A DNA stretch of 64,000 nucleotides from Bog-756 sp963718405. Lineage in GTDB: Bacteria; Actinomycetota; Acidimicrobiia; Acidimicrobiales; RAAP-2. Made by a program: the position numbers and the translations under genes. The DNA is taken from positions 976,039 to 1,040,038 of the forward strand of contig CAVQYZ010000005.1 in the NCBI GenBank assembly GCA_963718405.1, read 5' to 3'. The stretch's first letter is position 1. Every line of letters starts with the position of its first letter. Under the pieces are notes generated by a model. The model worked only from the letters and a program-made list of their open reading frames with translations. It had not been told where the DNA came from and ran no database searches. Below are positions 27,897 through 37,001 of this stretch, piece after piece.

Positions 27897-27944
27897 GCTC
27901 CAACCCGGTCGGGCCCTGAGGGAGCCCCGGCCGGCCGGGGAACA

Positions 27945-29591
27945 TCAGCCACCGGGGTCGACCGCCGCTCCAACGGCGGGGGTCGGGGTGGTGCCGTCGG
28001 GCTCCTTGACGCCGTCGCTCCGGTCCCTGCCCCTTACCCGGAGGTCGGTGGGCCGGAGGCGGAGGGTCTCGTACCAGTAGCGCACCGTCCAGGTCGGCCA
28101 GTTGTTGGTGACCCGACCGGTGGCGGCCTTGTACCAGCTGGTGCAGCCGGACACCCACGTGGTGGAGGCCATCAGGCGCTGCGTCCGCTCGTCATCCCGT
28201 TGGTAGGCGGCTTCATCCACCCCGACCAGTGCCACCTTCTCTTCGCCCAGCACGGAGGTCTGGACGGCCAGCGCCTGGAGGATGAAGTTGATCTGCCGTT
28301 CCACCATGAACAGGATCGAGTTGTGGCCGAGGTTGGTGTTGGGCCCGTAGAGCAGGTAGCAGTTGGGGAATCCGGCTACGGCCATGCCCAGGTAGGCGTG
28401 GCTGGCCCCGGCCCACTCGTCGGCCAGGGACCGTCCTCCCTCACCGGTCACCGCCATGTGGACCAGGAAGTCGGTGGTCGAGAAGCCGGTGCCGAAGATC
28501 AACACGTCGACCGGGCGGCGCTGCCCGTCCGCAGTGACCACGGCGTCGGCCTCGATGTGGTCGATGGGCTGGTCCACCACCTCGACGTTGGGCCTCATCA
28601 GGGCCGGATACCAGTCGCTGGAGATGAGGATGCGCTTGCAGCCGACGGGATAGTCAGGGAGGACGGCGTGGGCCGGAAGCCGCTCGGAGACCACGTCGGC
28701 GTTGATCCCCTTGGCGAACAGCTCACCGAGCTTGCGGCCGGCCCAGCTGTCCTTGCGGAACCAGATCCACCGGAATTCCAGGCTCCAGTAGATCCACCAC
28801 CGGTAGGCCCGCTCCCAGGCCGAGACGTGTTCGAACAGCCAGCGGGCCCGGGTCCCGTAGGGGCGGTCGTTCTTGGGGGCCACGTAGTTGGGGGTCCGCT
28901 GGAAGATGGTCAGCTGGCTGGCCACGGCAGCCACCGGGGGCACGAACTGGATGGCGCTGGCCCCGCTGCCCACCACGCCGATCCGCCGGCCGGCCAGGTC
29001 GACGTCATGGTCCCAACGGGCCGAGTGCCAGGTCGGTCCGCGGAACTCCTCCAGGCCGGCCAGGTCGGGGATGTGCGGTCGGTTGAGCTGGCCGCAGGCG
29101 AAGATGACGGCGTCGGCCGTGATCTCCTCGGTCCGGCCCGGGGTGTCGCCGGTGACGGCCGGCGTCGGGGAGACGGTGACCCGCCACTGCCCCGAGGCCT
29201 CGTCGAGTTCGGCCCCGGTGACCGTGGTCCCGAGGCGAAGGTGCGGTCCGAGCCGGTAGCGCCGGACCAACCGGTCGGCATAGGTGAGGATCTCGGTCTG
29301 TTCGGCGTACCGCCGGGTCCAATCGGACTTGGGGGCGAAGGAGAACGAGTAGAGGTGGGAGGGCACGTCGCACCCGCTCCCCGGGTAGGTGTTCTCCTTC
29401 CAGGTCCCACCGACCCCGTCGGACTGCTCGATGATGGTGAACTCCCGGATGCCGGACCGGATGAGCTGGATGGCGAAGCCCAACCCCGAGAATCCCCCTC
29501 CCACAATGACCACAGTGGGGACGGGTCGCCCCTCACGTCGGGCCGCCCGCACCTCCCGCTCCAGTCGCCTGCGCCCGATATCCAGTGCCAT
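27945..29591 (-). CDS. Baeyer-Villiger-type flavin monooxygenase
   Basis: This protein of 548 residues is a class B flavoprotein monooxygenase. It has two Rossmann motifs, VIVGGGFSGLGFA (about 28-40, FAD) and GVVGSGASAIQFV (about 205-217, NADPH), and between them the Baeyer-Villiger fingerprint FRGPTWHSARWDHD, which fits FxGxxxHxxxW(P/D). Such enzymes insert oxygen next to ketones, using NADPH and O2. The start ATG 29591 follows GGGGAG. It stands alone between the pirin gene (convergent) and a divergent hypothetical gene. Substrate unknown; a role in ketone or terpenoid/steroid breakdown is possible given the catabolic genes downstream. Confidence 0.9.
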   Translation of the reverse strand: MALDIGRRRLEREVRAARREGRPVPTVVIVGGGFSGLGFAIQLIRSGIREFTIIEQSDGVGGTWKENTYPGSGCDVPSHLYSFSFAPKSDWTRRYAEQTEILTYADRLVRRYRLGPHLRLGTTVTGAELDEASGQWRVTVSPTPAVTGDTPGRTEEITADAVIFACGQLNRPHIPDLAGLEEFRGPTWHSARWDHDVDLAGRRIGVVGSGASAIQFVPPVAAVASQLTIFQRTPNYVAPKNDRPYGTRARWLFEHVSAWERAYRWWIYWSLEFRWIWFRKDSWAGRKLGELFAKGINADVVSERLPAHAVLPDYPVGCKRILISSDWYPALMRPNVEVVDQPIDHIEADAVVTADGQRRPVDVLIFGTGFSTTDFLVHMAVTGEGGRSLADEWAGASHAYLGMAVAGFPNCYLLYGPNTNLGHNSILFMVERQINFILQALAVQTSVLGEEKVALVGVDEAAYQRDDERTQRLMASTTWVSGCTSWYKAATGRVTNNWPTWTVRYWYETLRLRPTDLRVRGRDRSDGVKEPDGTTPTPAVGAAVDPGG

Positions 29592-29736
29592 GTGAGCTCC
29601 CCGGTCCGGGTCCCCGACGCTGTCTGCATCCGACCAGCGGGCAGAACCCCCGTTTCACCTCCGATGGTAGGCCGGGCGCGCCCTGCCCGGCGCCGGTGCC
29701 TTGCGGCGGGGGTCGGGACGCGTTGAGACTCCTACG

Positions 29737-30528
29737 GTGAGCGAGGTTCCACCGGAGTCCGACCCGCTCGAGGCGGGGCCGGGCCCACCTGATCCCCGTC
29801 CCTCCCGGGTGGCCCGGGCCCGGGCGGCGGCGCAGAAGGCCTTCCGCTCGCTCCTGCGACCGGACGGACTGCCCTTGGAAGCCGCCGCCCAGCTCGAGGC
29901 GGCCTTCGGCAGCGTGGGCCGGGCCGCCCTGTCCGGGGGGCGGGGCCGGATCCGCCGGGTCCGCCGCCAGGTGAGTGCCACTCCTCCCCGGTTGCTCGAC
30001 TGGATGTCGGGACAGGTTCTCGAGCACCCCGCCGTGGTCTACGACCAGCGGGGCGTGGAGCAGTTGGCCGCCCGCCAGACCCGGTCCATCGCCACCGCCA
30101 TGGGCGCGCTCCAGTTGGCGCTGGTCACCGCGGCCGCCACCACCACCCTGGAGGGCGGGCCGGTGCTGGCCCTGGCCATCGACGGGGCGGTGGGTCAGGT
30201 GGCCTCGGTGGTCCATGGGTTCTGCGACTGGTACAACACCGGCTCCTATCTGGTGCGCCAACTCAACCGGGCGGGCATCCCGGTCAACCGGGCCGAGGTG
30301 AGGCGGCTGACCAACGCCGCCTTGATGTCCAAAGGCCGATCGGTGGACGAACAGGCCCTCAGCCGCTCCACCGAACTGCGCCTGGTACGCAGCTGGGTGG
30401 GGAGAGGACTGGTGGACGCCCTGCCCTTCGGCTCTTCCCTGGGCCGGGCCTCGTTGCGTGCCGCCACCCGGATCGACCGCTCGGACCTGGCCTCCCTGGT
30501 GGCGGCCCTCCGGGCCCTGCCGGACTGA
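29737..30528 (+). CDS. Hypothetical protein
   Basis: This protein of about 263 residues is not recognised. After a Pro-rich start it has helical, Ala/Arg-rich segments, a mildly hydrophobic stretch (ATAMGALQLALVTAAATTTLEGGPVL reads as a possible amphipathic or buried helix pair) and a C-terminal half with conserved-looking DWYNTGSYLVRQL and ALPFGSSLGRAS segments. There is no signal peptide. The start is uncertain: GTG 29737 is used because the upstream codons look non-coding, and 29701 is the alternative. Confidence 0.55.
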   Translation: MSEVPPESDPLEAGPGPPDPRPSRVARARAAAQKAFRSLLRPDGLPLEAAAQLEAAFGSVGRAALSGGRGRIRRVRRQVSATPPRLLDWMSGQVLEHPAVVYDQRGVEQLAARQTRSIATAMGALQLALVTAAATTTLEGGPVLALAIDGAVGQVASVVHGFCDWYNTGSYLVRQLNRAGIPVNRAEVRRLTNAALMSKGRSVDEQALSRSTELRLVRSWVGRGLVDALPFGSSLGRASLRAATRIDRSDLASLVAALRALPD

Positions 30529-30631
30529 ACCTGGCCCGACCGTCTGGCCCGCGGCCCGCACGGAGGGGTCCATATCGGTCATTTAGGATGATGGGCCAGA
30601 GGCGTCGCCGATGCCGAGTGGGGAGCGATGC

Positions 30632-32665
30632 ATGGCCGAGGCGCCGTCAGTGGAAGTGCCCGGAGCGGTCACGCCCCTGAGCCACCGACGGGTCCTGGTG
30701 ATCATCGGGGCGCTGATCCTCGGGATGTTCCTGGCCGCTCTGGACCAGAACGTGGTGGCCACGGCCCTGCCCACCATTGTCGGCGACCTCCACGGGGCCT
30801 CCCACCTCACCTGGGTGGTCACCGCCTACCTGTTGTCGTCGACCGTGTCCACGCCCCTGTGGGGGAAGCTGGGCGATCAGTACGGGCGCAAGTTCTTCTT
30901 TCAGGCGGCCATCGTGCTGTTCCTGGTGGGATCGGCACTCAGTGGACTGAGTCACTCCATGCTGGAGCTGATCCTGTTCCGGGCGGTCCAGGGGCTGGGC
31001 GGCGGCGGACTGATGGTGGGAGCCATGACCAGCCTGGGCGACGTGGTCTCCCCGCGGGAGCGCAGCCGCTACATGGGGCTGTTCATGGCCATGTTCGGGG
31101 TGACGTCGCTGCTCGGCCCGCTGATCGGCGGGGTCTTCGTCGACTACCTGAGCTGGCGGTGGATCTTCTACGTCAACATCCCCATCGGGATCGTGGCCCT
31201 GGTGGTCACCGCCGTGGCCCTGCCGGGGAGCCTCAGCCGGGTCCACCGGGTCATCGACTACCTGGGCACGGTGCTGATCGCCGCGGCGGCCACGGCGCTG
31301 GTGCTGTTCACCAGCCTGGGGGGCACCTCGTTCCCGTGGGTCTCACCGACCAGCATCGCCCTGGCCGTGGGTGGGGTCATCCTCACCGTGGCGTTCCTGT
31401 TGGCGGAACGGCGGGCCGTGGAGCCGATCATCCCCCTCCCCCTCTTCGCCAACAAGGTGTTCTCGTCGACCAGCGCCATCGGGTTCGTGGTGGGGTTCGC
31501 CATGTTCGGGTCGCTGACCTTCCTGCCCCTGTTCTTCCAGGAGGTCAAAGGGATCAGCCCCATCGAGTCGGGCGTGCGCCTGGCCCCCATGATGGGCGGG
31601 TTGCTGGTGGCCTCGATCGGTTCGGGGGCCATCGTCAGTCGTTGGGGTCGGTACAAGGTGTTTCCGGTGGTCGGCACGGGGTTGATGACCGTCGGGCTCT
31701 TCCTCATGTCACGGATCGGTGAGAGCACCGGGGCCTGGACCACGGCCGCCTACCTGGCGGTGTTCGGCCTCGGCCTCGGCCTGGTCCTGCCCATCCTGAC
31801 CGTGGCGGTCCAGAACGCCGTCCCCTACGAGGAGTTGGGTACGGCCACCTCGGGGGTGACCTTCTTCCGTATGATCGGCGGCTCCTTCGGCACCGCGGTA
31901 TTCGGGGCCATCTTCGCCAACCTGCTCATCGGCAATGTGCTCAACGCCCTGCATCTGAAGAGGGTGCCGTCCGGATTCAGCATCAACGCCGACAACCCCT
32001 CGGCCATCCACCATCTGCCTCCGGTCATCGAGGCCGGGGTCATCCAGGGCATCGCCCATACCGTTCAGACGGTGTTTCTGGTGGGCGTGCCCATCGCCTT
32101 CGGTGCCTTCCTGCTCAGCTGGACCCTGCCCGAGATCGAGCTGCGCAAGTCCATCCGCACCTCCGAACCGGCCGAGCACCTCGGAACCCCCGAGCCCCGG
32201 ACCTCGTTGGGGGAGATCCAGCGCATCCTGGAGCGGGCCGCCAGCCAGGAGAACCGGAGCGAGCTGTACGAGACCCTCTCCACCCGGGCCGGACTCGACC
32301 TCGATCCGCGGGCGTGCTGGATGCTCTACCGGTTGGCCGACCGGCCCGACTGCACCCTCGACGAGGTGGGTGAGCGGCTCCACGTGGATCCCGAGCGGCT
32401 GGAGCCCGGAGTGGACTCGCTGGTGGCGGGGGGCCTGGTGGCCCGGCTGGGGCCCGAGGCCGAGTGCCAGCTGGTGATCACCGATGCCGGACGGGCGGCC
32501 ATCGACCGGCTCACGGTGGCCCGGCGCGATTCGTTGACCGAGTTGCTGGAGGGATGGGACCCCGAGACCCACCCCGAGGTAGTGGACATGGTCCGCAACC
32601 TGGCCAAGTCGCTGCTGGCCGACGACGACAAGCTGTTGGCCGATGCCCGCCCGGCTCCGGTCTGA
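30632..32665 (+). CDS. DHA2-family MFS exporter with C-terminal MarR-like domain
   Basis: This is a 14-helix drug/proton antiporter of the EmrB/QacA type. Helix 1 carries LGMFLAALDQNVVATALPTIVGDL, motif A is GKLGDQYGRKFFF, and motif C is GPLIGGVFVDYLSWRWIFYVNIP. From about residue 530 a soluble extension of 140 residues looks like a MarR winged helix (CWMLYRLADRPDCTLDEVGERLHV then GGLVARLG and ITDAGRAAIDRL). The start is ATG 30632, behind GGGGAG; 30611 is an alternative. It is convergent with a TetR gene. Such fusions occur in actinobacteria, and the domain may sense substrate or regulate transport; this is inference. Confidence 0.9.
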   Translation: MAEAPSVEVPGAVTPLSHRRVLVIIGALILGMFLAALDQNVVATALPTIVGDLHGASHLTWVVTAYLLSSTVSTPLWGKLGDQYGRKFFFQAAIVLFLVGSALSGLSHSMLELILFRAVQGLGGGGLMVGAMTSLGDVVSPRERSRYMGLFMAMFGVTSLLGPLIGGVFVDYLSWRWIFYVNIPIGIVALVVTAVALPGSLSRVHRVIDYLGTVLIAAAATALVLFTSLGGTSFPWVSPTSIALAVGGVILTVAFLLAERRAVEPIIPLPLFANKVFSSTSAIGFVVGFAMFGSLTFLPLFFQEVKGISPIESGVRLAPMMGGLLVASIGSGAIVSRWGRYKVFPVVGTGLMTVGLFLMSRIGESTGAWTTAAYLAVFGLGLGLVLPILTVAVQNAVPYEELGTATSGVTFFRMIGGSFGTAVFGAIFANLLIGNVLNALHLKRVPSGFSINADNPSAIHHLPPVIEAGVIQGIAHTVQTVFLVGVPIAFGAFLLSWTLPEIELRKSIRTSEPAEHLGTPEPRTSLGEIQRILERAASQENRSELYETLSTRAGLDLDPRACWMLYRLADRPDCTLDEVGERLHVDPERLEPGVDSLVAGGLVARLGPEAECQLVITDAGRAAIDRLTVARRDSLTELLEGWDPETHPEVVDMVRNLAKSLLADDDKLLADARPAPV

Positions 32666-32666
32666 G

Positions 32667-33356
32667 TCAGGGGCGAGCCGGCCCGAGGAGGGCCACCAGG
32701 GCGCCGATCATGGCCGCCTTGGCTTCGGGCGCCGGTAGGCCCTGGTCGTCACGGAGCAGCTGGCGGGCCTCGAAGGAGGCCATGACATCGGCCGTGGCCA
32801 GGGCCGTCGCCGCGGCAGCCGGCTCCATGGCCTCCAGCTCCGGAGCGAAGAGCACTTTCATCTGGTTCCGCAGGTACTCCCGGTTGGCGGCCAGCTGGGC
32901 GGCCAACAGGGGCTGGAACGGCGATCGCAACCTGGTGACCATGGCGGCGTTCCCCACCGCGTCGAAGAGCCGGAACCGTTGGTCCACGAGGGCCGATGCC
33001 TTGGCCGCCAACGGTTCGTCGGGCGAGATGTCGATGGACACCAGGGGGAGGGCCCGGTCCCGCTGACGGGCCACGGCGGCATCGATCAGGTCGCCCACGT
33101 CGTCGAAGTACCGGAACAGGGAGCGGGGCGAAAGTCCGGACCTGGCCGCTATGGCCTCGGTGCTCGGCCGGAGCTCCCCGTCGCGGTACAGGTCGAGCAG
33201 GGCCTCCACCACCGCATCCCGATTGCGCTGGCGTCGCAGTTGGCGACCGTCGGTGGCCGGCTCCGGCACGGCCTGGTTCGCCGGAGCTCCGGCCAGCCCG
33301 CCCGACCCGTCGATGCCCGTGGCGTCGGTGCCGTCGGAGGGGGTGGGTGTGGGCAT
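32667..33356 (-). CDS. TetR-family transcriptional regulator
   Basis: This regulator of about 229 residues has an N-terminal TetR helix-turn-helix (NRDAVVEALLDLYRDGELRPSTEAIAARSGLSPRSLFRYF, with helix 3 LSPRSLFRYFDDVGDL), followed by a helical ligand-binding domain. It ends one base after the DHA2 exporter stop, tail to tail, which makes it a plausible regulator of that exporter or of the MFS gene upstream. The ATG at 33356 is chosen because starting at 33431 would overlap the upstream gene; there is no clear ribosome site. Confidence 0.88.
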   Translation of the reverse strand: MPTPTPSDGTDATGIDGSGGLAGAPANQAVPEPATDGRQLRRQRNRDAVVEALLDLYRDGELRPSTEAIAARSGLSPRSLFRYFDDVGDLIDAAVARQRDRALPLVSIDISPDEPLAAKASALVDQRFRLFDAVGNAAMVTRLRSPFQPLLAAQLAANREYLRNQMKVLFAPELEAMEPAAAATALATADVMASFEARQLLRDDQGLPAPEAKAAMIGALVALLGPARP

Positions 33357-33414
33357 GGTGAGCGAGAGGCTACCGCCGGGGTCGGGAATTCTGTGGACAT
33401 GAAGTCGACCGGTC

Positions 33415-35103
33415 TCAACTGTCGGGACCATCGTCGGGCTCGGGGACCGGCTCGTCGTCGCCCAGGTGCCGGGCCACCACCGCGCCCACTGCCGACGCCG
33501 CCGCGGCGTGCCCGGACAGGGTCTGGACGAACGGGTCTTTGTCGAGGGAGAACAAGAGACACTCCCCGACCGCGGTCACCGTGGCCTGGCGGGGCACCTG
33601 GCGGACCAGAGCGATCTCGCCGAACCCCTCACCTCGTCCGAGCGTTCCGACGAGTCGGCCGCCGCGGGTCACCGTGAGCTGCCCGTCGGCCACCGCGTAG
33701 TAACAGCTGCCCGGCTCGCCCTGGGCCACCACCACGGTGCCGGCCGCCACCGATACCGGCTCGAGCTCCCGGGCCACGCCCTCGAGTGATGGTGGGCTGA
33801 GAGCGGCGAAGATGGGAAGCGAGCGGAGCAGCTGGATCTCCACCTGGGGCACGGTGGCGGTGGCGTCGATCCTCGTCAGCTGCCGCCACAGGACGGCGAT
33901 GAGCACAGCGGCCACCACCGCCGGGGCCAGTAGGGCGGCCCGCACCCCGCCCACGGCGATGGCCACCCGCACCAGGACGGCTCCGGCGGCCAGGCCGAAG
34001 TCGGTGGTGGCCTCGAGGATGGAGAAGGAGCCGGCGATGGCGCCCGGTGGTGCGGCGCGCTGCAGCAAGGTGCGGCCGGTGATGTCGAACACCGTCCCGG
34101 CCAGGCCCACCGTGGCGATCAGGATGAAGGCCGGCGCCACCCGGGGCACGGCGGCGATGAGGGCCAGGGCACCCACCGACATGGCCAGTGACAAGGTGAG
34201 GGTCCGGGACAGGTGTCGCCGACCGACCAGAAAGGCCGTCACGAACCCGGCCAACAGGGCGCCGGCTCCGAGGGCGGCGTTGAGGTAGCCGGCCCCTCCG
34301 GCCCCCAGGTGGAGGATGGTCAGGGCCAGGATCACGCAGAGGAGGTCCAGCGAGCCGATGAGTACGAAGTAGAAGGCGTGCAGGGTCAACAGGACGCGGA
34401 GTTGGGGGTGGGCGAAGGTGAGGGCCAGGTTGGATCGGACTCCGCTGGTGACCGAGGCGCCGGGGTCGGCGTCAGCCCCGTCGGCGGCGGTCTGGACGGC
34501 GGCCGGCGGACCGTCCACCCCGGCCACCAGGAGCAGCGAGAAGGCGGTCATGGCGGCCATGGCCGTCACCGCGGCCGCCGGTCCACTGAGGGCCAGCACC
34601 AACCCGGCCACCGCCGGCCCCACCAGGCTGGCCGCTCCCTCGGTCCACCCGGTCATGACGTTGGCCGCGGTCAACTCGTCCGGGGTGCGGACGATGGCCG
34701 GCAGCAGGGCGGCCTGGGCCGGCCTGGTCACGCTGATCCCGAGCGAGGCCAGAGCCGCCAGGACATAGACCGCGACCTCGGGGGCGTGGAGGCCCACCGC
34801 CACGGCCACGCCGGCCATGGTGACCGTTTGGATCCCGTAGCCGGCGCGGAGCGCCGCACTCGGACGCCGGCGATCGGCGAGGGATCCGATGAACGGGCCG
34901 AGCAGCACGCACGGGATGAGTTGCACCAGCACCATCACCACCGACGCCGAGGGGCCGCCCCGCTCGTAGGCGAAGACCAAGAGGATGAGCCAGATGCCGA
35001 ACTCCGCCGAGCCGAAGAGGGCGTAGGCCGATCCCACCCGGCGCAGGGTGGGGTTGACGAGTGCCGACCGGAAGACCGAGAGGACCGACCGGACCCGGGA
35101 CAA
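33415..35103 (-). CDS. MFS transporter fused to a cyclic-nucleotide-binding domain
   Basis: This protein of 562 residues has an N-terminal MFS domain of 12 predicted helices (residues about 20-415; GPFIGSLADRRRPSAALRAGYG resembles motif A) joined to a C-terminal cNMP-binding domain (about 430-540; the phosphate-binding cassette reads FGEIALVRQVPRQATV). The start is a TTG at 35103. The cassette has the core Gly-Glu and Arg needed for nucleotide binding, so cAMP or cGMP control of transport is plausible but unproved. It is immediately upstream of the TetR gene on the same strand. The transported compound is unknown. Confidence 0.86.
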   Translation of the reverse strand: MSRVRSVLSVFRSALVNPTLRRVGSAYALFGSAEFGIWLILLVFAYERGGPSASVVMVLVQLIPCVLLGPFIGSLADRRRPSAALRAGYGIQTVTMAGVAVAVGLHAPEVAVYVLAALASLGISVTRPAQAALLPAIVRTPDELTAANVMTGWTEGAASLVGPAVAGLVLALSGPAAAVTAMAAMTAFSLLLVAGVDGPPAAVQTAADGADADPGASVTSGVRSNLALTFAHPQLRVLLTLHAFYFVLIGSLDLLCVILALTILHLGAGGAGYLNAALGAGALLAGFVTAFLVGRRHLSRTLTLSLAMSVGALALIAAVPRVAPAFILIATVGLAGTVFDITGRTLLQRAAPPGAIAGSFSILEATTDFGLAAGAVLVRVAIAVGGVRAALLAPAVVAAVLIAVLWRQLTRIDATATVPQVEIQLLRSLPIFAALSPPSLEGVARELEPVSVAAGTVVVAQGEPGSCYYAVADGQLTVTRGGRLVGTLGRGEGFGEIALVRQVPRQATVTAVGECLLFSLDKDPFVQTLSGHAAAASAVGAVVARHLGDDEPVPEPDDGPDS

Positions 35104-35177
35104 CCGCTATCCCCTCGACTCCGGGGCCGGCCGCGGGCGCTGGCCTAGCTCACGCTCGGACCGGTCAGAGGCTGCGC

Positions 35178-36110
35178 TTAGGAGCGGAGAGCGCCATGGA
35201 AGAGGCCGCCGAAGACACCGTGTCCCTTGTGAGCCGCGCCGCCGAAGGCATGACCGAGCAGACCGTGCCCGGCGTGATGGCCGGATCCCTGACCGAGGTG
35301 CAGGTCCTGACCCAGGAAGGACTCCACGGTGGACAGCGGGATCACCTTCACCTGCGACGACGGTGGGGCGGTGATGGTCACCGGGTCGCCGTAGTGGCTG
35401 AGGTTGAGGGCCGCGGTGATGTCGGCGTGATGCTTTTTGGTGGTGACGGCCACCTTGGCGTCGGCCTGCACCAGACGGTCCGACGAGTCCGCCCAGAGGT
35501 CTCCGGTCACGGCCGCCTTCCCGTGGGCCACCGTGGTCACGATCTTGTGGCCGGTGGCGGTAACCCCATCGACCGTGGCGGTGCCCAGCGGGGTCACGGT
35601 GGCGTGGTGGGAGTGGGCCAGGGCGATGATGGAGTTGACGTCGCCGAGCGCCGAGGCCGCCTTGGAGAAGATGCCCGAAACCCGGGAGCGGTCGGTGGCC
35701 GGTATCGATACCGCAATCCACGGCTTGCCCACCAGGGTGGAAAGGCCGGGGACGTTCAGGTAGAGGGTGTCGCTGACCAACTCCGCTTTGACCGCCTCGG
35801 GAGCCGCCGTCCCGCCGGGGAGCAGCTTGGCTACCGCGGCCGGGAGTTGCACGGTCAGCGAGGCGGCATCGGTGGCCGCGTCGGCCTGGCCCGATCCGGT
35901 GATGGTCACGGCAGAGGGCGTGAGGCCGGTGATCGACACCGAGAAGTTGAAGCTGGCCGTCCGGGCTCCCGTGACATGGGAGGCCGTGGTGGCCCGGCCG
36001 GAAGCCGCCCCGGCGTTTCCGACCAACCCGAAGACCGCCCCGGCCCCGAGAGCCGCCACGACTCCGACGACTCCGGCTGTTACGACCCGTCTGGACCTTG
36101 GTAGATGCAC
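35178..36110 (-). CDS. Secreted LppX/LprG-like protein
   Basis: This protein of 310 residues has a signal segment (SRRVVTAGVVGVVAALGAGAVFGLVGNAGAA-type, kept short here) without an obvious lipobox Cys, followed by a beta-rich domain similar to LppX/LprA/LprF/LprG proteins, which carry acylated molecules. Key segments are SFNFSVSITG, SDTLYLNVPGL, GKPWIAVSIPA and LWADSSDRLVQ. The C-terminal 60 residues are unusually rich in His and Gly (GSGHHAGHGLLGHAFGG), a possible metal-binding tail. The start is GTG 36110, five bases after AGGGGAG; the open frame further upstream is not supported. Confidence 0.78.
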   Translation of the reverse strand: MHLPRSRRVVTAGVVGVVAALGAGAVFGLVGNAGAASGRATTASHVTGARTASFNFSVSITGLTPSAVTITGSGQADAATDAASLTVQLPAAVAKLLPGGTAAPEAVKAELVSDTLYLNVPGLSTLVGKPWIAVSIPATDRSRVSGIFSKAASALGDVNSIIALAHSHHATVTPLGTATVDGVTATGHKIVTTVAHGKAAVTGDLWADSSDRLVQADAKVAVTTKKHHADITAALNLSHYGDPVTITAPPSSQVKVIPLSTVESFLGQDLHLGQGSGHHAGHGLLGHAFGGAAHKGHGVFGGLFHGALRS

Positions 36111-36257
36111 TGGAACTCCCCTCCGGCGTGAGCCGGCTACGCCAACCGGCTGACCCCCAAAGGGTACACAGGTGGGGTGTGGCGGGGGCATCGGCACCGC
36201 TGGACCCGGTGCCGGCCTCCCGGTGGTCCGCACCGCTCGTGGGGGCGTTGAACCAGG

Positions 36258-37001
36258 TCAGGAGGGGTCCAAGAGGGTGGGATCGGCACGGAGCTGGCGC
36301 CGGGCCATGGCTTCCCAGAAGCCGATGAACCCTTCGCCGTCCGAGGCCCGGAAGAACGACCGGGACGGCTCGGGCAGCTCCCGTCCCGTCCCCAACGACT
36401 CGACATGCCAAGCCCGCCGGGCCCGGTACTCCAGGGCCACGGCGCGCTGATGGGCGGCCCGGATGCTGCCGGCGGTGACGAATACGCCGTGGTTGACCAA
36501 GAGGGCCACGTCCGCCGACCCCATGGCCTTCACCGCCCGCGCCGCGCTGTCGCGGGAGTTGACCGGGCCGTCGTACTCGTCGACCACCACCGGCTCGCCA
36601 CCCCCCAGCGCCGAGCTCTGGTCGTAGCAGCCGGGGACCCGGGCCAGGTCGGCCCAGACCGTGGCGTAGCGGGGGTGGCTGTGCACGGCCACCACCACGT
36701 CCGGTCGCTGTCGGTGCAGCTCGAGATGGAGGGGGATGCCCAGCGGCACCGGCCACTTCCCGTCGACCACGTGGCCGTCGGGATCGATGACCAGGACGTC
36801 CTCGGGCCGCAGCTCCTCCCACAGCAGGAGCCAGGGATTGCAGAGCAGCGTGCCGTCGGGCTGGCGGTAGGTGATGTGCCCGGCCAGATGATCGTCGTAG
36901 CCCTCGTGCCAGAGTGTGCGGGCCAGCAGGGCCAGCTCCTGGCGCGGGCTCAGCTCGGGCAGGAGGGTGTCGGCGGTAGGTCGGAACGGCACGCCGGTCA
37001 C
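36258..37001 (-). CDS. Class II aldolase/adducin family protein
   Basis: This protein of 247 residues belongs to the zinc-dependent class II aldolase/adducin family. The active-site His pair is in VVVAVHSHPRYATVWA, the third His in LLVNHGVFVTAG, and the DDHLAGHITYRQPDG segment is typical. Members include fuculose-phosphate aldolase and ribulose-phosphate epimerases, and many catabolic versions of unknown substrate. The start GTG 37001 overlaps the stop of the amidohydrolase gene (GTGA), so the two form an operon and probably act in one pathway. Confidence 0.87.
   Translation of the reverse strand: MTGVPFRPTADTLLPELSPRQELALLARTLWHEGYDDHLAGHITYRQPDGTLLCNPWLLLWEELRPEDVLVIDPDGHVVDGKWPVPLGIPLHLELHRQRPDVVVAVHSHPRYATVWADLARVPGCYDQSSALGGGEPVVVDEYDGPVNSRDSAARAVKAMGSADVALLVNHGVFVTAGSIRAAHQRAVALEYRARRAWHVESLGTGRELPEPSRSFFRASDGEGFIGFWEAMARRQLRADPTLLDPS

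Noticed and set aside
28200..29726. 508-codon plus-strand frame opposite the Baeyer-Villiger enzyme
   Set aside because: High GC keeps antisense frames open; the minus strand carries all catalytic motifs.
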